From Deltaproteobacteria bacterium (lineage in GTDB: Bacteria; Myxococcota_A; UBA9160; UBA4427), in NCBI GenBank assembly GCA_011051925.1, contig DRKE01000174.1, positions 1 to 9,689 of the forward strand: a stretch of DNA of 9,689 nucleotides. The letters run 5' to 3'. Position 1 is the stretch's first letter. Each line of letters starts with the position of its first letter. The notes under the pieces are model-generated. The model was given only the letters and a program-made list of their open reading frames with translations, had not been told where the DNA came from and did not search any database. Shown here piece by piece: positions 1-5,163 of this stretch. The position numbers were made by a program, and so were the translations under genes.

Positions 1-252
1 TCGGTGAACAAACCCTCTCGAATCAGCCGCCGAGGAAACGTGCACCTGCGCCGAGCGCTCTTCCTACCCGCCCTGGTCGCTGCACAGCACGAGCCACACG
101 TGACGGCCTTCTACCAGAAGCTCCTCGGGAAAGGAAGGACCAAGATGCAGACCAACGTGGCCGTCATGCGAAAACTACTCCATGCGATCTACGGAATGCT
201 GAAGCACGATCGAGACTTCGATGGGGAGAAGTTTTATGCGTTAGGGGCTTGA
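1..252 (+). CDS. IS110-superfamily transposase, C-terminal fragment (5' end outside window)
   Basis: The reading frame is open from the first base and ends at TGA 250-252. The peptide has the look of the C-terminal Transposase_20 (IS116/IS110/IS902) domain: an 'SRISRRGN' stretch, then 'LRRAL', a Tyr in 'FYQKLLGKGRTK', and 'VMRKLLHAIYGML' near the end. In this superfamily a RuvC-like DEDD domain and a catalytic Ser act together with a guide (bridge/seek) RNA encoded in a non-coding end of the element. The catalytic Ser is expected just upstream of the 'GRISKRGN'-type motif, so it and the whole RuvC-like domain lie outside the window. GTG at 4-6 is not a credible start because the domain continues upstream. 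The stop is only 13 bases from the attC-like core at 266-272, so this is the right end of an element that abuts, and may have targeted, an attC site. The family assignment is firm. Whether the full gene is intact cannot be seen. Confidence 0.88.
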   Translation, partial: SVNKPSRISRRGNVHLRRALFLPALVAAQHEPHVTAFYQKLLGKGRTKMQTNVAVMRKLLHAIYGMLKHDRDFDGEKFYALGA

Positions 253-268
253 CGACGAATAGAGCATC
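1..268 (+). mobile_element. Right end of an IS110-superfamily insertion sequence (partial)
   Basis: This is the transposase 3' end plus about 16 bases. The right boundary is inferred. The two attC-like sites (266-445 and 1225-1360) agree up to the minus-strand sequence AATCCGTTA and diverge in the next three bases (GAT here, TGC at the other site). The simplest boundary is therefore between 268 and 269, inside the attC core. IS110-superfamily elements lack classical terminal inverted repeats and long target duplications, so no such marks are expected. The very short right end leaves no room for a guide RNA there. If the element is active, its guide RNA should lie upstream of the transposase, outside the window. 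The exact junction needs the left end or an unoccupied site. Confidence 0.5.
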
Positions 269-445
269 TAACGGATTCTCTACTCACCTGCGAAAATCGC
301 CGACGAGGACCGTCAGTATACCAGAAGGTCGTCGCCAGATGGCATGAGCCGCCCACCGCCTTAGTCCAAAGGACAGGAGGAACGTGGGCGGCGGAATCCG
401 AGACCGACTCGGCCAGTTTTCGTCTGGTGTAGTAGATTGTTATAC
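266..445 (-). other. attC-like integron recombination site (downstream of the HEPN gene)
   Basis: Read on the minus strand, the outer core GTATAAC (445-439) is followed after 10 bases by ACCAGACG (428-421). The far side has CGCAGGT (292-286), a 13-base spacer and the core GTTAGAT (272-266), which fits GTTRRRY exactly. The site at 1225-1360 has the same boxes at exactly the same spacings. ACCAGACG is one base longer than its partner CGCAGGT, as expected for the extrahelical base that sets strand choice in attC. The arm pairing continues inward: AAAA 293-296 with TTTT 417-420, and GCCGA 299-303 with TCGGC 409-413. The outer core overlaps the TAA stop (442-440) of the HEPN gene, a common cassette layout. 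At 180 bases it is longer than most attC sites, and the centre carries an extra hairpin (348-392). Confidence 0.72.
348..392. repeat. Strong nested hairpin in the centre of the attC-like site
   Basis: GCCGCCCAC (348-356) and GTGGGCGGC (384-392) are a perfect 9-bp inverted repeat. Inside its loop GTCC (364-367) and GGAC (371-374) form a second small stem around AAA. This lies where the variable terminal loop of an attC folds, so it probably prolongs the cruciform. It could also act as a transcription terminator for the HEPN cassette, but there is no T-run after it. Confidence 0.6.
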
Positions 446-1207
446 AGCGGCGAGGTCTGAGGCTGAACGCTTCGGACGACGTTCCTCAACTTCAAGATAG
501 AAGGCTTCCACTCGTGCCAGAAGGCCCTCTGCGTCTGCTCGGTTGATCGTATCGTGGTCAAGTTCGTATCGCGCTTTGGGTCGGAGCCGCGCCAGCTCAT
601 TCAGCAGCTTTGAGTGTTCTGAGTCAACGTTCCCGAATTTGGCTTCTCGGTTGAGACGAGTCGCGATTAGCTTGTGGGACCGAGGCTTAAGAAGCTCTTT
701 CTCAGGTCGAACAAGTAGGAAGCACTTCGCGAGAAGTTCCGTCGCTTCATACAGATTGGAGATTCCCGCATTTCGACGTCCAGATTCGATCGCGAATTTC
801 GCAACGTCGAGGAACTGCCGCGCGATCTTGAAATAGTCATTAATTCGAGCGGCGTTGTAGCGGAAGTCGAACGACAGCCACCATTTCTCTCCCAGAAGAA
901 GCGCCGTCAAGTGACCGGCATTAGGATCTTCGTCACCCAGGTCGAATCCGGTAACCTCGGAAAGGTCCCCGGCCATTATCTGCTCGCCGGCCGTTACCGC
1001 TCGGGTTACCCGGCCTTCGAGAATCCCCTGGATCTCACCATTGAATCGAACCTCGGTAGGCGCATCGACATTCAAAATTACTTGAAAGGCGTGAAGTGGA
1101 TCGAGCAGAGGTTCACCGATGGCCTTTCGGCGCTCGATCTCGGGCGCGATCCACAGCTCATTCGCGTGACTAAGAAGGTTGTATTGGCGTTCTGCGTCGT
1201 CGGTCAT
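440..1207 (-). CDS. Cassette-borne protein with C-terminal HEPN-like domain, uncharacterised N-terminal domain
   Basis: A 255-aa soluble protein with no signal peptide or membrane segment. Residues about 119-245 read as a helical HEPN-type domain: a long amphipathic helix ('RINDYFKIARQFLDVAKFAI'), an N/E-containing second helix ('NLYEATELLAKCFLL'), then 'ARYELDH' with R213 and H218 in the RX4H arrangement of HEPN ribonucleases, followed by a final helix rich in E/A/L. Residues 1-118 match no family I recognise; they include an Asp/Glu-rich stretch near 80-97 and 'WWLSFDF'. HEPN proteins are often RNA-cleaving toxins or defence effectors, but catalysis here is inference from one motif. The start at 1207 is 23 bases after the cassette junction and has no strong ribosome binding site. 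No small partner (MNT-type antitoxin) gene is seen next to it. The base composition is visibly less GC-rich than that of the genes right of 6832, consistent with acquisition. Confidence 0.75.
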   Translation of the reverse strand: MTDDAERQYNLLSHANELWIAPEIERRKAIGEPLLDPLHAFQVILNVDAPTEVRFNGEIQGILEGRVTRAVTAGEQIMAGDLSEVTGFDLGDEDPNAGHLTALLLGEKWWLSFDFRYNAARINDYFKIARQFLDVAKFAIESGRRNAGISNLYEATELLAKCFLLVRPEKELLKPRSHKLIATRLNREAKFGNVDSEHSKLLNELARLRPKARYELDHDTINRADAEGLLARVEAFYLEVEERRPKRSASDLAAV

Positions 1208-1224
1208 GGCACATCAGAGCTGCC

Positions 1225-1360
1225 GCATAACGGATTTGCCCATAACCTGCGGGCATCGCCGGTTGAAGGTTCTTCGAGAGGATATCGCTTCGACGCCAGA
1301 CAGCACGGAAGTCGATCAGAGCTGGTCAAACGGCCCGTCTGGTTCAGGGGCTGGTTATAC
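1225..1360 (-). other. attC-like integron recombination site (downstream of the lipoprotein gene)
   Basis: On the minus strand: core GTATAAC (1360-1354), 10 bases, ACCAGACG (1343-1336), an 84-base centre, CGCAGGT (1251-1245), 13 bases, and core GTTATGC (1231-1225). The outer 25 bases have the same layout as the site at 266-445. The last 34 bases of the two sites align without gaps, with 22 identities including CGCAGGT and AATCCGTTA. The arms pair imperfectly (GTATAAC with GTTATGC, ACC..CG with CG..GGT), leaving one extra base in the left box. The stem continues with GCCGGTTGA (1258-1266) against TCAAACGGC (1326-1334), one mismatch in nine. The length of 136 bases is in the normal attC range. 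The site lies 18 bases after the lipoprotein stop codon and 17 bases before the HEPN start. Confidence 0.75.
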
Positions 1361-1378
1361 GGCGGGGCCAGGGCTTAG

Positions 1379-1989
1379 CTATTGGAGCGACTCGGCAAGG
1401 CGGAGAAAATGCAGCGCGGGATTGAAATAGACCGTTGATTGCTCACCGGACTCATCTTCTACTGAGATTGCGTCCACCATCGGCGGCCCTTCGACGAGAA
1501 ACTGTTGCTGGGGCGTAAGACGTAAATAGGAGAGCGTGGAATACTCTTCGCCAGTCGAAATCGTTACGTACGCGGATTCGGCCGACGTTCCGTCCCCAGA
1601 ATCAAGGATTGATTGAATGAGTCCCAAGTACCAACGTTTGTGGAGTTCGCCTTCGGAGTCGCGACCGATTGAAAACAGAGCCGCGCCACGCCAGAGATGG
1701 AAGTCAGCATCGACGGGGCATTCCTTGAGAAGGTCGTCCGTCAAGACGAGGACTAGTTCGTAGTTGCCCGCCACTAGAGCTTCCGATGCGTCCCGCGCCT
1801 TCGTTTGGTGGGCGCAGCGTTCGTCAAAGTCGACTCGCCTCCCGTAGATTTCTCGCACCTCCCGAAAATCGACGGTCTCGCTCCAATCTATTCGCGGAGG
1901 ATTAACACTCGCGGCAATGAGACCGAAGTCATCTGCGGGGGTGGCGCACCCAGCTATCGTCAGCGAGAGAAGGAGTGTTAATGGCTTCT
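1379..1989 (-). pseudogene. Lipoprotein gene (DUF4919-like), 3' portion cut off by IS66
   Basis: The frame runs from the IS66 target site to TAG (1381-1379). It has no usable start codon: going upstream it enters the IS66 end and stays open there by chance. An ATG at 2012-2010 with a fair ribosome binding site is out of frame. The first native residues are 'QKPLTLLLSLTIAGC', a hydrophobic segment ending in an IAGC lipobox. The remaining codons come from 4654-4675 on the far side of IS66. Rejoined, the protein has 210 residues with the lipid-modified Cys at 22. Its C-terminal part ('GDGTSAESAYVTIST', 'EEYSTLSYLRL', 'STVYFNPALHF') resembles DUF4919; the function is unknown. It would have been exported and anchored to a membrane. 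As it stands it lacks a start and is almost certainly not made. It is the gene of the cassette upstream of the HEPN cassette. Confidence 0.8.
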
Positions 1990-1997
1990 GCGTACGC
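1990..1997 (+). repeat. IS66 target-site duplication, left copy
   Basis: GCGTACGC here and GCGTACGA at 4654-4661 match in 7 of 8 positions. IS66-family elements make 8-bp duplications. Keeping one copy restores the lipoprotein reading frame, which supports this placement. The core CGTACG is itself palindromic, so it also looks like part of an inverted repeat at first sight. Confidence 0.7.
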
Positions 1998-2014
1998 GCT
2001 CCACGAATCCATGT
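1998..2014 (+). repeat. IS66 left terminal inverted repeat
   Basis: GCTCCACGAATCCATGT. Compared with the reverse complement of 4637-4653 (GATCAACAAACCCATGT), it agrees at 13 of 17 positions, including the inner run CCATGT except for one base before it. Confidence 0.7.
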
Positions 2015-2068
2015 TTCCTTTCGTGTCGGAGAGTCGGACCCTGAGAGCCCTTGATGAGGAGGTTCACG

Positions 2069-2473
2069 ATGGGACGAACGAGAGGAACGAGGGGTGCGGT
2101 ATCGCGGACGGTGGCGCGCCGCCTGGCCGCGATCGAAGGCTGTGAGCGCCGGGGCGAGTCGCTCCAGGCCTACGCGAGGCGAACGGAACAGTCGGTGTGG
2201 GGGCTCTACGAGGCGAAGCGGGTGGCGCGCCGGGCGGGCATCCTGCCGCCGCACCCGGGAACGAAGCGGCGGGGCCGAGACCGGGACACACGGCCCACGA
2301 CGGGGCGCTTCGTGGAAGCCGTGGCGGCTCGCCCCGCCGACGTGGTTCCGGTCCCGGCGGGATCGGTCGCCTGGCGACTGCGCCTGCCAGGTGGTGCCGT
2401 TGTGGAGAGTACGTTGCCCCTCGACCCCGGTCTGCTGGAACGGATCGTCGCGGGTCCGGGAGAGCAGTCGTGA
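2069..2473 (+). CDS. tnpA: IS66-family accessory protein TnpA (helix-turn-helix)
   Basis: A 134-aa basic protein encoded first in the IS66 element. Residues about 10-50 ('VARRLAAIEGCERRGESLQA', then 'YARRTEQSVWGLYEAKRVAR') form the helix-turn-helix typical of IS66 orf1 proteins and presumably bind the element ends. The C-terminal part ('SVAWRLRLPGGAVVESTLPL', then 'DPGLLERIV') is also typical of the family. I chose ATG 2069 rather than upstream starts because AGGAGG at 2057-2062 lies six bases before it. Its stop overlaps the start of tnpB (GTGA at 2470-2473), so the two are probably translationally coupled. TnpA is known to be needed for IS66 transposition, but its exact role is not settled. 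Confidence 0.85.
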   Translation: MGRTRGTRGAVSRTVARRLAAIEGCERRGESLQAYARRTEQSVWGLYEAKRVARRAGILPPHPGTKRRGRDRDTRPTTGRFVEAVAARPADVVPVPAGSVAWRLRLPGGAVVESTLPLDPGLLERIVAGPGEQS

Positions 2474-2826
2474 TCCGGCCCGACGATGACGTCCACGTCC
2501 ACCTGTGCCGCGAGCCTGTCGACTTCCGCAAACAGATGCGGGGTCTCTCCGTGCTGGTCCAGGAAGAGCTCGATCTCGATCCCTTCAGCCCACGCCTCTT
2601 CGCCTTCTGCAATCGCAGACGCGATCACGTGCGGCTGCTCTACTGGGAGCGCAACGGGTTTGCCATGTGGCAGAAGAAGCTCGAGGCGGATCGCTTCCCG
2701 TGGCCGCACAAGATGGAGGAGAACGTGATCGAGCTTTCGGGCCGCGAGCTGGGCTGGCTGCTCGACGGCATGGACGTCTTCGCGATGAGGCCCCATGGCG
2801 AACTTTTCTACGAGAGCGTCTTGTAG
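2470..2826 (+). CDS. tnpB: IS66-family accessory protein TnpB (IS66 Orf2)
   Basis: A 118-aa protein with the full IS66 Orf2 signature: 'PVDFRKQMRGLSVLVQEEL', then 'DPFSPRLFAFCNRRRDHVRL' followed by 'LYWERNGFAMWQKKLE' and 'RFPWP'. The start is taken as GTG 2470, which overlaps the tnpA stop and follows a purine-rich GGGAGAG at 2459-2465. The length is normal for the family. It is an accessory factor of IS66 transposition acting with TnpA and TnpC; its biochemical role is not established. A 29-base gap separates it from tnpC. Confidence 0.93.
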   Translation: MIRPDDDVHVHLCREPVDFRKQMRGLSVLVQEELDLDPFSPRLFAFCNRRRDHVRLLYWERNGFAMWQKKLEADRFPWPHKMEENVIELSGRELGWLLDGMDVFAMRPHGELFYESVL

Positions 2827-2855
2827 ATCGACACGCATGGCCTAACATATAGGTC

Positions 2856-4568
2856 ATGTCGAAGACAACGCCCGCAGAGCTTCCCGACTCGGTCGAAGAG
2901 CTGCGGGCGTTGCTGCTTCTGCAGCAGAGCGAGCACGCGCAGCTTCGTGATGAACACACAGAGCTGCGCGCAATACTCGACGAGTACGAGGCGCAGGGCG
3001 AGACCCTCCGCGCCACACTCGACGAGTACAAGGTCGAGAACGAGCGCCTGGCCGAAGCCGTACGGCTCCTCAAGAGCCGGCGGTTCGGCCGATCCAGCGA
3101 GCGGAGCCCCTCCACTCAGCTCGGCATCTGGAACGAGGCGGAAGCCGTCGTCGATCTCGAGGGTGCCGACGTCGGGAGCGGTGGTGCTGAAGACGAAGAG
3201 GACACGATCGAGGTCCCGGCCCACACCCGCCGCAAGCAAGGGAGAGGGGGCCGTAAGCCCCTTCCCGATCATCTCCCCCGGGTCGAGATCCGGCGAGATC
3301 TCGAGGACCACGAGAAGGTCTGTCCCAACGACCCCACCCACGCCCTCACCCGGATCGGCGAGGAGCGGGCCGAACGGCTCATCTACGAACCGGCCAAGCT
3401 CTACGTCGAGGTCGAGATCCGGGACAAGTACGCCTGTGGCACGTGCAAGGACGGCGTCGCGTGCCGAGAGCCTTCAGCGCAGCCCATCCCGAAGAGCATG
3501 GCCTCGTCGTCGCTGTTGGCGCAGGTCGCGACGGCCAAGTACGTCGATGGACTCCCTCTGGCCCGGCAGGAGAAGATCCTCGCCCGCCTCGGGATCGACC
3601 TGCCGCGAGCGACGCTGGCGTCGTGGATGATCCGCTGCGGGGAGCTGGTGGCGCCGCTCACGGATCGGTTGCTCGAGCAGATCCGAGGCGGGGCCTACGT
3701 GCTGGCCGACGAGACGCCCTTCCAGGTGCTGAAGGAGGAAGGCCGGCGGGCCGCGAGCCAGTCCTATCTCTGGGCCCTGCGACTCGAGGATCCCCAACAT
3801 CCACTGCTCTACTACGAGTATGCGCCCTCGCGGAGCGGCGACGTCGCCGAGCGATTGCTGGAAGGGTTTACCGGCTACCTGCAGACGGATGGCTACGGGG
3901 GCTACGACCGGTTCGACGATCCCAAGTCGGAGGAGTGGTCGAAGGTCGTCCACGTGGGCTGCTTCGTGCATGCGCGACGGAAGTTCGACGAGGCGCTGCG
4001 GGGACAGGGCGGGGGCAAGGCGAAGGGCCCGAACAAGAAGTCGACGAAGTCGCGGGTGGCCCAGCAGGGACTCTCGCGCATCGACAAGTTGTTCAAGGTC
4101 GAGCGGAAGTACCGAGACCTCTCTCCCGAAGATCGCTATCGGCGGCGACAGGAAGAGCTGGCACCGCTGATCGAAGAGCTGCGCGAGTGGACGACCGGGG
4201 CCCTGGGGCGGGTGCCGCCGACGACCCTGGCGGGCAAGGCCGTGGCCTATCTCGACCGGCAGTGGCCGAAGCTCGAACGGGTGCTCGAAGACGGAAGGCT
4301 CGAACTCTCGACCAACGCGATCGAGCGGGCGATCCGACCTTTCGTCGTCGGACGCAAGGCGTGGCTCTTCGCCGATACACCGAGCGGGGCGACAGCGAGC
4401 GCGCGGCTCTACAGCCTGGTCGAGACGGCCAGGGCGAACGGGGTGGAGCCGTGGCGGTATCTCCAGACGATCTTCGCGAGGCTACCCGAGGCGACGTCAC
4501 GCGGCGACTACGAGGCACTGCTTCCGAGCAACCTGGCCGACGAACTCAGCCGAATCGATCTGCGCTGA
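2856..4568 (+). CDS. tnpC: IS66-family DDE transposase TnpC
   Basis: A 570-aa transposase that appears complete. Residues about 12-75 are a Glu/Leu/Arg-rich coiled coil, as usual in IS66 TnpC. A short 'RRFGRSSER' motif follows, then an acidic linker (100-120). A zinc-finger-like segment has C156 and the pair C194/C197. The catalytic core has the DDE residues in recognisable contexts: D285 in 'VLADETPFQV', D345 in 'LQTDGYGGY' and E490 in 'TNAIERAIRPFVVGRKAW'. 'GCFVHARRKF' (about 368-377) is another family hallmark. The C-terminal extension ('GVEPWRYLQTIFARLP') is the usual TnpC tail. ATG 2856 gives the family-typical N terminus. No frameshift or internal stop is seen, so the element may still be active. 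Confidence 0.95.
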   Translation: MSKTTPAELPDSVEELRALLLLQQSEHAQLRDEHTELRAILDEYEAQGETLRATLDEYKVENERLAEAVRLLKSRRFGRSSERSPSTQLGIWNEAEAVVDLEGADVGSGGAEDEEDTIEVPAHTRRKQGRGGRKPLPDHLPRVEIRRDLEDHEKVCPNDPTHALTRIGEERAERLIYEPAKLYVEVEIRDKYACGTCKDGVACREPSAQPIPKSMASSSLLAQVATAKYVDGLPLARQEKILARLGIDLPRATLASWMIRCGELVAPLTDRLLEQIRGGAYVLADETPFQVLKEEGRRAASQSYLWALRLEDPQHPLLYYEYAPSRSGDVAERLLEGFTGYLQTDGYGGYDRFDDPKSEEWSKVVHVGCFVHARRKFDEALRGQGGGKAKGPNKKSTKSRVAQQGLSRIDKLFKVERKYRDLSPEDRYRRRQEELAPLIEELREWTTGALGRVPPTTLAGKAVAYLDRQWPKLERVLEDGRLELSTNAIERAIRPFVVGRKAWLFADTPSGATASARLYSLVETARANGVEPWRYLQTIFARLPEATSRGDYEALLPSNLADELSRIDLR

Positions 4569-4636
4569 CTCCCCTGCCTGACCGCCCCCGCGGCTCCTTC
4601 GTCGCGGCGGTCACGCGGATGAGGGTCTCCGACCGC

Positions 4637-4653
4637 ACATGGGTTTGTTGATC
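4637..4653 (-). repeat. IS66 right terminal inverted repeat
   Basis: The reverse complement reads GATCAACAAACCCATGT and matches the left repeat (1998-2014) at 13 of 17 positions. A plus-strand frame starting at 4639 begins inside this repeat and is therefore not regarded as a gene. Confidence 0.7.
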
Positions 4654-4661
4654 GCGTACGA
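4654..4661 (+). repeat. IS66 target-site duplication, right copy
   Basis: GCGTACGA, 7 of 8 identical to the left copy GCGTACGC at 1990-1997. This copy probably keeps the original base, because with it the restored codon at the join is ATT. Confidence 0.7.
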
Positions 4662-4675
4662 ATCCGAAGAATCAT
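4654..4675 (-). pseudogene. 5' end of the lipoprotein gene, separated by IS66
   Basis: Minus-strand ATG at 4675-4673 is preceded by AAGGAG eight bases upstream, the best-placed ribosome binding site in this part of the window. The codons read MILRIRT and then enter the IS66 right end. Removing 1998-4653 together with one target copy joins them in frame to 'QKPLTLLLSLTIAGC' on the other side. That gives a basic N terminus, a hydrophobic core and a lipobox Cys at residue 22. This is the true start of the DUF4919-like lipoprotein. Confidence 0.8.
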
Positions 4676-5162
4676 GGTCATCTCCTTCGAGCAGTGCGCT
4701 CTGGGTAGTTCCGGGTACATGGTGCGGATATACGTCACGCACGACGCCGCGCGGTGTCCGTGTCGGTCTGGCGTTCTTGGTGGCCATTGTATCTGCAGGG
4801 ATACATTGGCTCAACTCAGGAAAGGTCTGGGCTGCTCGATCCAGATCAGAGCGATTTCTGGTGAAATCCGGCTGAACTCCGCTCTATGTGCGTCCAAAGC
4901 GTGATCGTGCCATGGCTCCTGGGTCGTTCGTTCGATTGAGGAAGAGTGCTTCGTCGGCGATGAGGGGGCGAGGGGGTGATATGCTGTGAGTGGAATGGTG
5001 ACCGTTGCCAAATTGATCTGGCGACACGTAGGTCGCGATTTTTTTCGCTGAGATAGCCACTTCGCGAAAGCCAGCGAGGCGTCGTTCGCTGCTCTCCATT
5101 GCGGACATGGTGGTCTCGTGCAGTTGCCTTTGGGGCGGAAGCCGCCAATTGGGAGAATTCGC
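4676..5162. other. Intergenic region with no supportable gene
   Basis: This stretch separates the disrupted lipoprotein start (minus) from the PEP-CTERM gene (plus), so it should hold their divergent promoters. I see no convincing -35/-10 pair. It contains a 28-base hairpin at 4783-4810, a run of seven T at 5039-5045, and a short GGCGG/CCGCC hairpin just before the PEP-CTERM ribosome binding site. Frames on either strand lack coding character. GTTGAGC (minus, 4815-4809) fits an integron core on its own, but none of the other attC boxes is around it. Confidence 0.5.
4783..4810. repeat. Long hairpin in the leader region upstream of the lipoprotein start
   Basis: GCCATTGTATC (4783-4793) and GATACATTGGC (4800-4810) pair over 11 bp with one mismatch around the six-base loop TGCAGG. 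No T-run follows on either strand, so a simple terminator is unlikely. It could be an operator or a leader structure. The function is not known. Confidence 0.55.
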
Positions 5163-5163
5163 A
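5134..5163 (+). promoter_or_regulatory. Ribosome binding site and small hairpin before the PEP-CTERM gene
   Basis: GGGAG (5151-5155) lies seven bases before ATG 5163 and settles this start over the upstream in-frame GTG at 5118. Just before it, GGCGG (5134-5138) and CCGCC (5142-5146) form a compact hairpin with loop AAG. In the mRNA this would sit next to the ribosome site and could affect translation. Confidence 0.5.

Larger units (their letters stand above)
272..1230 (-). mobile_element. Complete integron gene cassette carrying the HEPN-like gene
   Basis: Integron integrases cut between G and TT in the GTTRRRY core. On that rule the cassette runs on the minus strand from T1230 (core of the site at 1225-1360) to G272 (core of the site at 266-445), 959 bases. 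It holds a single gene with a 23-base leader before the ATG, and its stop overlaps the outer core of its attC. One gene with short flanks between two attC sites is the standard cassette format. No promoter is evident in the short leader, so transcription would have to come from upstream. The IS66 insertion, whose genes point the other way, may have cut that off. Confidence 0.65.
1998..4653 (+). mobile_element. Complete IS66-family insertion sequence (about 2.66 kb)
   Basis: The element carries the three-gene IS66 set tnpA-tnpB-tnpC, all on the plus strand with apparently intact frames. Its ends are a left repeat at 1998-2014 and a right repeat at 4637-4653, 13 of 17 bases identical when inverted. 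Further inside, TCGGAGA and CCCT recur on both sides with different spacing. The size fits the family. It sits in the minus-strand lipoprotein gene, with a 7-of-8 target duplication at 1990-1997 and 4654-4661. The frame-perfect reconstruction of that gene fixes the boundaries to within about one base. The intact genes and near-identical duplication suggest a fairly recent insertion. Confidence 0.85.

Noticed and set aside
1990..2254. Start of the lipoprotein frame at 2254, or at ATG 2012
   Set aside because: Both lie in the IS66 element; ATG 2012 is out of frame. The native start is at 4675 on the other side of the element.
2064..4738. Long antisense and alternative frames inside the IS66 genes
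   Set aside because: Shadow frames of GC-rich transposase genes; the three IS66 proteins account for this region.
4639..4875. Plus-strand frame of 78 codons with a hydrophobic segment
   Set aside because: It starts inside the IS66 right inverted repeat and crosses the target duplication and the lipoprotein start region, so it is a by-product of the insertion.
4809..4900. A third attC-like site starting at the core GTTGAGC (minus, 4815-4809)
   Set aside because: The seven-base core fits by itself, but the ACCTGCG and CGTCTGGT boxes and the GTTATAC core are missing at the expected spacings.
4980..5135. Sigma-54 (-24/-12) promoter before the PEP-CTERM gene
   Set aside because: Several TGG...TTGC combinations exist, but none has the required GG-N10-GC spacing.
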